The translations under genes and the position numbers were made by a program. From Gracilimonas sp034520725 (GTDB lineage: Bacteria; Bacteroidota; Rhodothermia; Balneolales; Balneolaceae), in assembly GCA_034520725.1 (NCBI GenBank), contig JAXHNH010000011.1:558001-622000 (forward strand): a DNA stretch of 64,000 nucleotides, read 5' to 3'. Of this stretch, positions 1 through 9,876 are shown piece after piece. The notes under the pieces were generated by a model. That model had not been told where the DNA came from and ran no database searches. It saw nothing but the letters and a program-made list of their open reading frames with translations. Numbering within the stretch: the stretch's first letter is position 1; every line of letters begins with the position of its first letter.

Positions 1-1416
1 GAGCACGGTCATGACAGAGAAAGGACTCAGTGGATTGTACCATGTATCAGGAGCGTATTCGGCTGCTGAAAGGTACATCCACCATCCAAGCAGAGTCACT
101 ACCTCTACCGGTACCACATATTTAATGATGATCTCCCACCATTTTCCTAATGTAGCTGAACGCTCTTCTGTGTTTATTAGCTCATCACGGAATTTCGTGG
201 TTCCATACCTGATCACAGCATAAGAGATAAGTGCACCGGAAACCATCAGTCCAACGCCCCAAACAAAATCCTGATTGGCAAAGAAACCAAGATTGAGGGC
301 AGATGGAATCCCAAAACCAAATCCAGTCAGGCAGATCACTAAAGTAGCTCTTTTTCGAACAGCTCCCATATCCACAAACACCTTAACAGCAAGCTCAATC
401 ATCGAGATCAATGAACTGAAAGCAGCGAAGGTCAGTCCCAGGAAAAACAGAATGGCAAAGATACCACCGCCTCCCATCGTTGCAAAAAGCTGAGGCATCC
501 AGATAAAAGTCAGTCCTGTTGAGGCCGGTCCTGATGTTTGCATTACTTCAAGGATCTCTCCACTGCCCATGGTTGGACTTAAAGTCCCGAATACCGTTGA
601 GAAAATAATAATTGCAGCAACTAAAGAGATTATATTATTACCAATACCGGTTTGAAAGGCACTTACGGTCACATCATCACTTTTTCGCATATAGGCCGCA
701 TAAGTGAGGATAAGTCCCCATGCAGCACCTGTATCCCAGGCATTTTGGGTGAGAGCTTCCAGCCAGATACCCGGTTTCTTAAGGGTTGACCAGTCCGGCG
801 TAAATAGATATTCAACTCCAAGACCACTGCCCTCAAGAGATAGTGCTTTGAATAGTGAAATGATCAATACCAAGATCAAGGATGGTATAAGGACCTTATT
901 CACCTTTTCAATGGAAGAAATTCCCTTAATTACAATAAAGCCACCCAAACCCATCACCAATGCATGTCCGGCCAGTGGCCAGTTCGATCCCTGAAATCCT
1001 TCCCAAATGGCATTTGCCTGCTGAAGATCTCCCGGGAGAGCCGTGGTGATTGAGGTGATCAGATAATAAAGACACCAGCTGGCAACCACACTATAGTAGA
1101 ACATGATGGCTGTAGCAACAAAGCCTACAAAGCCACCAAGCCATCCGCGTTTTTCACCAATAAGGGCTACAAAAGAACCGACAACCCCTTTACGGCCGTT
1201 ACGTCCCATTCCATATTCGGCTATGATCAGTGGTATTGACCAAAGTAAAAGGAAACAGATCCAGGCAAACAAAAAGGCCCCGGCTCCTTCCTCTCCGCCG
1301 TTTTGAGCTGCAATTCGGGGGAAGCGCCAGATGTTACCGGTTCCGACTGCAATTCCCAGTACACTTAAAATCATTCCCATTTTTGATGAGAAACGTTCTT
1401 TGGAGGGTGCTGACAT
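1..1416 (-). CDS. Sodium-dependent neurotransmitter:sodium symporter (NSS/SNF) family transporter, 3' end outside window
   Basis: Translating the reverse strand from the ATG at 1416 gives MSAPSKERFSSKMGMILSVL followed by GIAVGTGNIWRFP, the hallmark first helix of LeuT-fold NSS transporters, in which the unwound GxGNxWRFP stretch binds sodium and substrate. Successive hydrophobic segments run to the window edge with no stop, so the C-terminal part is missing. Family members import amino acids or related solutes with Na+ across the inner membrane; the substrate cannot be told from the sequence. It is divergent from the DUF2723 gene, with 175 bp between their starts. The family call is firm. Confidence 0.93.
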   Translation of the reverse strand, partial: MSAPSKERFSSKMGMILSVLGIAVGTGNIWRFPRIAAQNGGEEGAGAFLFAWICFLLLWSIPLIIAEYGMGRNGRKGVVGSFVALIGEKRGWLGGFVGFVATAIMFYYSVVASWCLYYLITSITTALPGDLQQANAIWEGFQGSNWPLAGHALVMGLGGFIVIKGISSIEKVNKVLIPSLILVLIISLFKALSLEGSGLGVEYLFTPDWSTLKKPGIWLEALTQNAWDTGAAWGLILTYAAYMRKSDDVTVSAFQTGIGNNIISLVAAIIIFSTVFGTLSPTMGSGEILEVMQTSGPASTGLTFIWMPQLFATMGGGGIFAILFFLGLTFAAFSSLISMIELAVKVFVDMGAVRKRATLVICLTGFGFGIPSALNLGFFANQDFVWGVGLMVSGALISYAVIRYGTTKFRDELINTEERSATLGKWWEIIIKYVVPVEVVTLLGWWMYLSAAEYAPDTWYNPLSPFSVMTVL

Positions 1417-1591
1417 TGGTGTTTTATTTCATTTGTAATACAAAAGGTATACCTCTCGTTTTATCTGCGAGAAGTTTAAAATCTTATGTATCTTATTTTG
1501 ATTAATATTAGGCTGTGCTTATCATTGCGAGCCAAGCATAAAGTGTATTCAACAATATTCCAAAACCTTTTTGAGCCGTTAACCTCTTTTT

Positions 1592-4577
1592 ATGTTTTCA
1601 GATCACAAAACAACGAACAAATATTTAGCACTTTTAGCATTCTTCACCTCCCTCATAATCTACACGCTAACATTGGCTCCAACCGCGAGTTTTTGGGATG
1701 CGGGTGAGTTCATAGCAGTTGGCCATGGCCTACAGGTTAATCATCCTCCGGGAGCCCCCTTCTATTCCCTGCTTGGCAGAGTCTTTTCTATGTTCATGCC
1801 TACGGCTTATGTAGCGGTGAGTATTAACTTTATCAGTGCTCTTTCATCTGCTCTCACCATTATGTTGCTGTATCTCATCATCGTACGACTGGTACGTGAG
1901 TGGAAAGGAGAACCGAATGCAATGAATTTCTTTGATCAAATCGGAATGTATGGCGGTGCATTTGTTGGTGCCATGACCTTTGCAGTAACCGATACCTTTT
2001 GGTTCAATGCCGTGGAAGCTGAAGTATACGCCCTCTCTATGTTCTTTACGGCAATTGTAGTTTGGCTGGCACTGAAATGGGCTGAAAACTACGACAAAGA
2101 TTATAATGAACGGTGGCTGGTGTTGATCGCCTATATGTTTGGTTTGGCCATCGGTGTTCACTTATTGAATTTGCTTGCTCTGTTCTTTGTGGCTCTGATC
2201 GTTTACTTCAAGCTGTATGAGTTTGAGTGGAAGTCATTCCTGACCATGGGAGCCATATCTGTAGTCTCTTTCTTTGCGATCTACCCTTTCACTATTCAGA
2301 ATATTCCAACCATTGCAAACGATATTGGTGAGGCCACCTACGGACTGATCGGTCCTATGACCTTCATTTTTCTGGTAATGGTGTTAGTTGCGATCGGTAT
2401 CTACTACACGCATATCAAAAAGATGCATCTGGCCAACATCATTGCCATAAGCTATGCTATGATCCTGATCGGATTCTCATCTTACTCAGTCATTATGATC
2501 CGCTCCATTGCGGATCCACCCATTGATGAGAACGATCCTGAAACTACCGAAGCTTTCATCAGTTACCTCAAGCGTGAACAATATGGTGCTACACCCATTC
2601 TGAAAGGAAATTATTTTGAAGACGATACTGAGCAGATCACAAGAGATGCTGAGAAGTTTTTCCCACGCCGTTATTCCCCGGCACCAAATCATCTGGATTA
2701 TTATTCCCGTTACAGTTCAGACTGGGGTTTCTTCTGGGATTATCAGGTGAACCATATGTATCTCCGGTATTTTAACTGGAACTTTATTGGACGTCAGGCT
2801 GATATTCAGGATGCAGGCTGGCAATCCGGCTTCAGTGGACCGGCATATCCCAGTAACAAAGCAAACAATGCATATTTCTTTATCCCATTCTTATTGGGAC
2901 TATTTGGGATGATATACCACTTTAATTCTGACTGGCAACGCGCATTAGCTGTTATGGCACTATTCATAGTAACAGGACTTGCCATCATTATATTCTTGAA
3001 TCAAACCCCCTATCAACCAAGAGAGCGGGATTATGCCTATGTGGGCTCCTTTTTTGCTTTCTCGATCTGGATCGGTTTGGGGGTAACCGGATTGATCGAA
3101 ATGGTTACCAACTCCATAAGAAACAGATGGGCCGGTGTCGGAGTTTTAATACTGACATTGCTTGCCTCTCCTGTGTGGATGGGGTATCAGAACTGGGACG
3201 ACCATGACCGCAGTGGCCGGTATGTCGCCCCTGATTATGCTAGAAACTTGCTTGAATCGACGGCACCAAACTCAATCTTATTCACCAACGGTGATAATGA
3301 TACCTTCCCACTTTGGTACCTTCAGGAAGTCGAGGGAGTCAGGACGGATGTTCGCATTGTGTGCCTGAGTCTTCTTAACACAGACTGGTACATCAAACAA
3401 TTGAGGGATCAATGGTCACATGAGTCAGCCCCTCTCCCAATTTCTCTTTCTGATGAGGAGATCGAACGTGTCACCTCCGGACTTTCACAATGGCAGCCTC
3501 AGCAGATCGATATCCCAGTGGATAAAGAAATGCTGAAACAAGCTTTTTCTGATGATCGAAACTACAAGGAATCGATAGGCGTATCTCAGGACACTTCCCT
3601 TCAGGTATTGCGTAAAGGCATTGATTTTGAAATGCCGGTCGACTCTCTGGATGACGTATTGAGTTGGCAATTAGATGGTCGCCTTTATGGTCAGGACCAA
3701 CAGGGTAATCGTATCTACTACCTGCAAACGCAGGATCATCTAATACTGGATCTGCTCAGAACCAATAATTGGCTGAGACCAGTTTACTTTGCCAATACGG
3801 TTTCCTCTCAAAGTCAGATGAACCTTCAGGATTACTTCAGAACTGAGGGTAAAGCCTACCGTGTGGTACCTAAGAATTTTGGAGCCGGACAGGATGGCTA
3901 CATTGATACCAAGATCTTTATCGATCGCCTGAATAATTTCCAATTCCGTGAATGGAATAATCCTGATGTTTATCTGGATGAGAATATCAGACGTATGATG
4001 AGTAACTATCGGTTTAACTTCATGTCCCTTGCCATGAAATTTATGGAGAAAGGACAGGCAGACAGTGCCGGTTACTGGCTTAAATGGGGTGAAGATAAGA
4101 TCCCGTTCAGACCTGATGAGAATAATGAATCCATAAAACTTTTATATTCCGTTCGATATGGTCAGGTCGGTTTAGGTGAAGATGCAGCCAAGACTAGCCG
4201 GTACAGCTGAAGAGCCACTACTGAATGACTTGAACACAAGCCTGAATAATTTTGTCCAAGTTGAAACAAAATTCAATGAATTACGAAGTGAATTTGAAAG
4301 CGCCAGAAGTCAGGGTAATATCAGTCGTCAGCGCGAGATCAGATCAGAATTGAATCAAATGAATGAAGATGCTCAGGAGTATTTGACTCAGGTCAGAACA
4401 GTCAGACAATCTCTCACGCTTGTTCAATACGCCTATTATATGGCCGACCAAACTGAGAAAGCAGAGCAGTTGGCAACGGAGATAAATTCTCTAATGGGCC
4501 CCGATTTTCCTGCAATGCCGGCCAGTAAAGAAGAAAGTGAGTCAGAGATCAACCGGTACGGTTTAGGCATTGAATAG
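1592..4577 (+). CDS. DUF2723 family multi-pass membrane protein (TMEM260/O-mannosyltransferase-like), one frame change
   Basis: The N-terminus carries the DUF2723 signature: a first helix, then LTLAPTASFWDAGEFIA and VNHPPGAPFYSLLGR. Many further membrane spans follow to about residue 500, then a soluble C-terminal region. The family resembles GT-C protein O-mannosyltransferases and is common in Bacteroidota, where a role in glycosylation of exported proteins is suspected but not proven here. The first frame stops at 4210 (AAKTSRYS), while the next frame carries on as LAGTAEEPLLNDLN to 4577 with a charged coiled-coil-like tail. One extra base near 4190 explains this, giving about 995 residues, the usual family length. 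I treat it as one gene with a probable sequencing error. Confidence 0.85.
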
Positions 4578-4634
4578 TATTTGTTTAATTATTTACCGCG
4601 GTATATTATATTAGAAGCATATTAATAAGCAGTT

Positions 4635-5081
4635 ATGATCCATAAATTTACAAAAGAGAACATCGATGAGATCGCCAAGGTGCTTGGAACTTCTCCAAAA
4701 CCGCTTGGCAATGATGTATTCCGGTTCGAAGTAAAGAACGAGGAAGATCCCCGCAAACTTGCATTAGAAATACACCTCGGTCTTGAGGTAGATGGCGAAA
4801 CAATGAATATGGTTTCTGTGTATGCCTATAACACCTTTCTACAGCTACATGACTGTACAGCTTTTGTTGCCAGTGAGATGCTTCAGCAGGTTACTTTCTT
4901 CGGACGGTCAGGAGAAAAAACCTCTGGACTTATAGTTGAGAAAACAGCTGGTTGTAGTTTATATGCTAACGTTGATCATTCTATTTTGAATGGTGATTTT
5001 ACCCAACTTCCGGAAGACCTGATGATGTGCGGAATTGCGCTTTCACTCACAGAGTCTATGGATGATGATTTTTCATTCTAA
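4635..5081 (+). CDS. Small conserved-looking protein of unknown function
   Basis: I do not recognise this 148-residue protein. It starts at an ATG 57 bp after the DUF2723 gene and has no signal peptide or membrane segment. The sequence alternates charged and hydrophobic stretches, with a central part containing two cysteines (HDCTAF and AGCSLY) and an acidic end, MDDDFSF. It lies 17 bp before ybeY in the same direction, so co-transcription with ybeY is likely. Full length and codon use like its neighbours support a real gene. Confidence 0.7.
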   Translation: MIHKFTKENIDEIAKVLGTSPKPLGNDVFRFEVKNEEDPRKLALEIHLGLEVDGETMNMVSVYAYNTFLQLHDCTAFVASEMLQQVTFFGRSGEKTSGLIVEKTAGCSLYANVDHSILNGDFTQLPEDLMMCGIALSLTESMDDDFSF

Positions 5082-5098
5082 TCCCGCCTTATCAAAAA

Positions 5099-5542
5099 AT
5101 GAGTGAACCGACTCTGCAGATATTCAATGAGAGTCCGGTCAGTATACCACTGGATCAAGCAGAAGCTCAGAAGATCTTGTCACTGCTCGAGGAACTCGAA
5201 AAAATCACCTATAGCTTTGTTGAGTTGGTATATGTAGATGAAGCAGAGATCATTCGATTAAACAAAAAACATTTGGACCGGGATTACGTGACCGACATTA
5301 TATCATTTCGGTACGATGAAGCCGAGAGAGATAATCAGATCGAAGGTACTTTATATTGCTGTGCTCCAAGAATTGAGGAACAGTCTGGCGAATTTGAGGA
5401 ACCTGCAGAACGGGAATTTAAAAGAATACTGATACACGGCCTTTTACACCTGATCGGATATGAAGATCAAACTGAAACAGAAAAATCAGCAATGACCAGA
5501 CTCGAAGACAAGTATTTGGCACTGGCTGAAGAAAACAATTAA
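5099..5542 (+). CDS. ybeY: Endoribonuclease YbeY, rRNA maturation factor
   Basis: This 147-residue protein has the UPF0054/YbeY fold markers: VTDIISFRY in the middle and HGLLHLIGYEDQ near the end. YbeY is a metal-dependent RNase involved in 16S rRNA 3'-end maturation and 70S ribosome quality control in the cytoplasm. The metal motif is normally HxxxHxxxxxH; here the third histidine is aspartate, as I recall for Bacteroidota members. It sits in a forward run with the preceding unknown gene (17 bp) and the following DUF445 gene (32 bp). Confidence 0.93.
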   Translation: MSEPTLQIFNESPVSIPLDQAEAQKILSLLEELEKITYSFVELVYVDEAEIIRLNKKHLDRDYVTDIISFRYDEAERDNQIEGTLYCCAPRIEEQSGEFEEPAEREFKRILIHGLLHLIGYEDQTETEKSAMTRLEDKYLALAEENN

Positions 5543-5574
5543 GCTGACATTACGTACATCACTCATAAAAGTGA

Positions 5575-6714
5575 ATGAACACTGAAAACAAACCAAATAT
5601 CATAAAAGAACAAACCAAGGCTTTTGGAATGCAGCTTTGGGATCTTTTACGTACTCAGGTTGATAAGCACAGCGCCAAAGAACTGCCCTCAGGTGGTCGT
5701 GATATTCCTCCAAGAAAAACACTTGAACATCGGTGGTTACTGAACTTCCTTTTCGGGATACCCTATCTCCTTCTTGGCATCTTCATATTTTCATTTTACT
5801 GGGATTTCAGCCAGTACGAAGCTTCCGTTTTAAACCACACCTTCAACTTTGAGGGCATTTTACGAATTGTAAGTATCAGTGGTTTGATCGGTTTCCTGAC
5901 AAACTGGATCGCTATCACCATGCTTTTCCGTCCAACCTACAAACGACCAATACTTGGCCAGGGGTTAATTCCGGCTCAAAAAGATAGAATTGCCTACCGA
6001 TTGTCTCGTGCTGTTTCTGAAGACCTTATCAACCCCGACATCATAAAACAAAAGATCCATGAATCTCAGGCCATAGCGAAGTACCGTGAAAAAGCTACAG
6101 TCTATATCAAAAAGATCATCGATGATCCGGAGTTTCGGTTTGGTCTGAAACAAGTTGTAGTAGTTTATGTAGATGAGATGATCGCTGATCCTGAGGTCAG
6201 ATCCAATATTGCGAAAAAACTGATCGAGCAGATCGATGAAGCTGTGGATGAAAAATCTTTTGAAAAGGTGGCCCTAAAAGCCTATAGTTTCTTCAAAGGT
6301 CAGGAAATGCAGGACCTCATTGAAAGCGCCTTGCTTAAACTTCCAACCGGTATTGAGAATAGCTTGAACAAGATGGACACCTTTCTGGATGAGCTCCCCG
6401 AAAAACTGGAAGAGAATGGTTCAGTGATCGAAGAAATGGTCACCAAAATGTTGTATAAGCTCATTAATCAATTAGATGTACAAGCATTGGTTGAGGATAA
6501 TTTGAGACAATATGATGAGAAAAAGCTGGAGACCCTGATCAAAAACGCCAGCAACGATCAATTGCAATATATTCAGTATTTAGGCGCAGTTTTAGGTACT
6601 TTTGGTGGGCTTATTATATGGGAACCAATTGCGAGCTTACTTGTTATTTCTGTTATAATTGGGATCACCCTATCGTTAGACGTTATTTTGATCAGGATTA
6701 AGAAAACAAACTAA
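5575..6714 (+). CDS. DUF445 family membrane protein
   Basis: This 379-residue protein has a hydrophobic hairpin near residues 58-120 containing GFLTNWIAITMLFRP, then GQGLIPAQKDRIAYRLS, both typical of DUF445. A long helical, charged central part follows, then two C-terminal membrane spans. DUF445 proteins are inner-membrane proteins of unknown biochemical role; the TNW(I/V)AI-MLF block is their best-conserved part. The gene starts 32 bp after ybeY and ends 22 bp before the S8 protease, so the three probably share a transcript. Family assignment is solid; no function is claimed. Confidence 0.9.
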   Translation: MNTENKPNIIKEQTKAFGMQLWDLLRTQVDKHSAKELPSGGRDIPPRKTLEHRWLLNFLFGIPYLLLGIFIFSFYWDFSQYEASVLNHTFNFEGILRIVSISGLIGFLTNWIAITMLFRPTYKRPILGQGLIPAQKDRIAYRLSRAVSEDLINPDIIKQKIHESQAIAKYREKATVYIKKIIDDPEFRFGLKQVVVVYVDEMIADPEVRSNIAKKLIEQIDEAVDEKSFEKVALKAYSFFKGQEMQDLIESALLKLPTGIENSLNKMDTFLDELPEKLEENGSVIEEMVTKMLYKLINQLDVQALVEDNLRQYDEKKLETLIKNASNDQLQYIQYLGAVLGTFGGLIIWEPIASLLVISVIIGITLSLDVILIRIKKTN

Positions 6715-6736
6715 TTCAAATTATTAGCTAATTATT

Positions 6737-8396
6737 ATGAATACAGTATCTAGGGCATTTTATGTAATTGCAGTCCTCATCTTTACCGTTAGCTGCAGCA
6801 GTTCTAAAAATGTGACTGAAGAGGTCAGCAGTTCAGTTGATAACTTCACCATTAATTCATTCAGACCCGCGGTTGAAACACCAAGTGAAACCTGGCACCT
6901 GACCCCTGCCACAAACGAAAGTTACATCGGTACCGGAGTTGAACAAGCATACCTTGAAATACTGTCAGGAAAATCCCCTAAGCAAAAAGTGATCGTTGCG
7001 ATCATTGATTCAGGAACTGATATCGAGCATGAAGACCTATCCTATAAGATCTGGGTTAATGAAGATGAGATACCCAATAACAACAAAGACGATGATAACA
7101 ACGGCTACGCAGATGACATCCACGGATGGAATTTTATTGGAGGCCCTGATGGAAGCAATGTTGATAAAGATACGTATGAGGTCACCCGCCTCTATGCTGA
7201 AATGAGAGATGAGTTTGAAGGCAAAGATCCTTCAGACATTCCTTCCGATAGAATGGATGAATATCAATACTTCCTTGATATTAAAGAGGCTTATCAGACC
7301 CGAGTGAACAGAAATGATCAGGAGCTTCAGCAGATCTCACAGATCAGGATGGCTGTTCAATTTGCTAAAAATACGCTCGGGATAAGCAGTATTGATGCTA
7401 TCTCAGAAGACAGCCTGGCACTGATCGGCAATGAAGATCAACAAACATTTCAGGCCAAGCAGATCATAAGCAGCCTTAAGGCAAATGGCGCAACAGACAA
7501 GGATATTGAAGACCTGGACGAATACAATCAGCAACTCAATGATCTGAGTGAATATGGCTTAAATCCGGATTTTGATCCTCGCCCTATTGTTGGTGATGAT
7601 TATGACGATCTGAGTGACCGTTTTTATGGTAACAACGATGTAAAAGGCCCACGAAGCGATCACGGTACACACGTTGCCGGAATTGTTGGAGCGATCCGAA
7701 ACAACAACATTGGTGCTCAGGGTATTGCCGATCATATTGAGCTAATGATCGTCAGAACGGTGCCGGATGGGGATGAACGTGATAAAGATGTTGCAAATGC
7801 CATTCGTTATGCCACTGAAAACGGAGCAAAGGTCATCAATATGAGTTTTGGAAAGGGATATTCTCCCCAGAAAGAATACGTAGATGCTGCTATCCGGTTT
7901 GCAGATGAGCAAGGAGTACTTTTGGTATCAGGAGCCGGAAACGGAAGTGAGAATATTGATGAGATCGATTCATATCCCTCGCGGTTTTATGAGGATGGCG
8001 ATTATGCTGCCAACTTTTTAAGCGTGGGTGCAACATCATGGAAAACGGATTCTACCCTCGTTGCAAGCTTCAGTAACTACGGAAAAAACACCGTCGATAT
8101 TTTTGCTCCCGGTGTGGATGTTTATTCCACCTACCCCGAAAACGAGTATAAAGTAAACAGCGGCACAAGTATGGCTGCTCCTGTAGTTTCAGGTATCGCT
8201 GCACTCATGATGTCGTATTATCCTGAGTTAACAACAACAGATCAAAGACATTATTTTGAATACTGCAACCAAAGTGAATCTAACTGTATATAAACCCGGT
8301 GATATGAGTGCCGTTTCATTTTCAGAACTGTCTTCAACGGGCGGCATCATTAACGCCTACAATGCCATTAAAACTGCAGAAGAACTCAGCAGGTAG
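6737..8396 (+). CDS. S8 (subtilisin) family lipoprotein serine protease, frame change near the 3' end
   Basis: The catalytic triad is readable: Asp in VIVAIIDSGTDIEH, His in DHGTHVAGIVGA and Ser in NSGTSMAAPVVSG. The N-terminus is a lipoprotein signal ending at a Cys in TVSCSSSKN, so the enzyme should be membrane-anchored outside the cytoplasm. A roughly 170-residue acidic, helical insert separates the Asp and His blocks, as in other Bacteroidota S8 proteases. The first frame stops at 8293 (SNCI); the expected C-terminus (KDIILNTATKVNLTVYKPGD and onward) continues in another frame from about 8240 to the TAG at 8394-8396. One extra base near 8240 restores a protein of about 553 residues. Confidence 0.88.
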
Positions 8397-8405
8397 ATCA
8401 ACTCT

Positions 8406-9845
8406 ATGAGTGAACCAAGTCACGATTACGATGCTGTTATTATCGGTTCCGGACCTAACGGACTGAGTGCTGCCATTCGTTTGTCTCAGGAGGGGTTGAG
8501 AGTTCTGATACTTGAAGCCAAACAAACCATAGGTGGCGGCACTCGTACGATGGAATTGACCGAACCGGGCTTTCTGCATGATGTCTGCTCAGCAGTTCAC
8601 CCCACAGCTGCCGGATCCCCCTTTCTCAGTACCTTAAACCTGGAGAGATTTGGTCTTGAGTTTATTCAACCTGAAGTTGCCTATGCTCATCCTCTTGAAG
8701 ATGGTGATGCAGGTTTAGCCTATCAATCCATTGCAAAAACAGCCGAAGGACTTGGAGTCGATAAAGAAGCTTACCTCAAATTATTCAACGAGTTTGTAGA
8801 TGGATGGGATTATCTTTCTCAGGACATCTTCGGAACCTTACGCATTCCCAAACATCCGCTTCTTATGGCCAAATTTGGCTGGTACGGGATGTTCTCGGCA
8901 AAGCTTCTCGGGAACTCGCTTTTTAAGACAGAAAAAGCAAAGGCGTTGTTCACTGGTTGTGCAGCTCACAGCATTGTTCCTCTAACCCGATCATTCACAG
9001 CCTCATTTGGGATCGTTCTCGGAGCTTCAGCCCATTCTGTAGGTTGGCCGGTGGCTAAAGGTGGCTCCGCATCTATAACCAATGCCATGGCAGATTTATT
9101 TAGATCACTTGGCGGAGAGATCAGAACTGAACACCACATTAAAACGCTTTCTGATGTTCCACCAGCAAAAGCCGTTTTATTTGATCTTACTCCTCATCAG
9201 ATCGCCCGAATTGCAGAACATGAATTACCAAAAGCCTATTTAAATAAACTCAGAAATTATAAGTACGGACCCGGCACTTTCAAAATGGACTGGGCTTTAT
9301 CTGAACCGGTACCATGGGTAAACGAAGAAGCCCGAAAAGCCGGGACTTTACATTTAGGGGGAACCTATCGCGAAATTGCTGATGCCGAGCAAGCCGTCTG
9401 GGATGGAAAGCATCCTGAAAAGCCTTATGTACTAGTCTCTCAACCATCTGTCTGTGATCCTACAAGAGCTCCTGAGGGCAAACATACCCTGTGGGCTTAC
9501 TGTCATGTTCCTAATGGTTCAGAAGAAAACATGACGGAGTCTATTGAGAATCAGATCGAACGATATGCCCCCGGATTCAAAGACACCATCATCAGTAAAC
9601 ATACCATGCATGCCATGGAGATGGAACAGTATAATTTCAATTATATAGGAGGAGATATTAATGGTGGTGCCCAAACGGTAAAACAGCTATTTGGCAGACC
9701 CGTGCTGAAATGGGATCCCTATAAAATTCCGTCCAATGGTTTATATATTTGCTCATCCTCAACCCCACCCGGCGGTGGTGTTCACGGAATGTCCGGTTAC
9801 CACGCAGCAGGATCAGTCTTAAAAAATGAGTTCCACATCTCATAA
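8406..9845 (+). CDS. FAD-dependent oxidoreductase of the phytoene-desaturase/PYROXD2-like family
   Basis: The 479-residue protein opens with a dinucleotide-binding fold (AVIIGSGPNGLSAA and LILEAKQTIGGGTRT) and ends with the family's second FAD motif, GGGVHGMSGYHAAGSVL. Between them lies an amine-oxidase/desaturase-like body. It resembles PYROXD2-type NAD(P)/FAD-dependent oxidoreductases more than true CrtI carotenoid desaturases. It starts 10 bp after the protease and ends 31 bp before fbpB, so it may be co-transcribed with either. The substrate is unknown; a carotenoid role was considered because of the genes at 20-23 kb, but nothing here shows it. Confidence 0.85.
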   Translation: MSEPSHDYDAVIIGSGPNGLSAAIRLSQEGLRVLILEAKQTIGGGTRTMELTEPGFLHDVCSAVHPTAAGSPFLSTLNLERFGLEFIQPEVAYAHPLEDGDAGLAYQSIAKTAEGLGVDKEAYLKLFNEFVDGWDYLSQDIFGTLRIPKHPLLMAKFGWYGMFSAKLLGNSLFKTEKAKALFTGCAAHSIVPLTRSFTASFGIVLGASAHSVGWPVAKGGSASITNAMADLFRSLGGEIRTEHHIKTLSDVPPAKAVLFDLTPHQIARIAEHELPKAYLNKLRNYKYGPGTFKMDWALSEPVPWVNEEARKAGTLHLGGTYREIADAEQAVWDGKHPEKPYVLVSQPSVCDPTRAPEGKHTLWAYCHVPNGSEENMTESIENQIERYAPGFKDTIISKHTMHAMEMEQYNFNYIGGDINGGAQTVKQLFGRPVLKWDPYKIPSNGLYICSSSTPPGGGVHGMSGYHAAGSVLKNEFHIS

Positions 9846-9876
9846 TATTTGAATTGACATACACTTATCTTTCGGA

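Noticed and set aside
11..994. Several forward open frames of 70-96 codons in the first kilobase
   Set aside because: They lie antisense to the NSS transporter, whose reverse-strand translation has clear family motifs; they are shadows.
8406..9845. Possible carotenoid desaturase (CrtI)
   Set aside because: The N- and C-terminal motifs fit the PYROXD2-like oxidoreductase group better, and it is 11 kb from the carotenoid-type genes.
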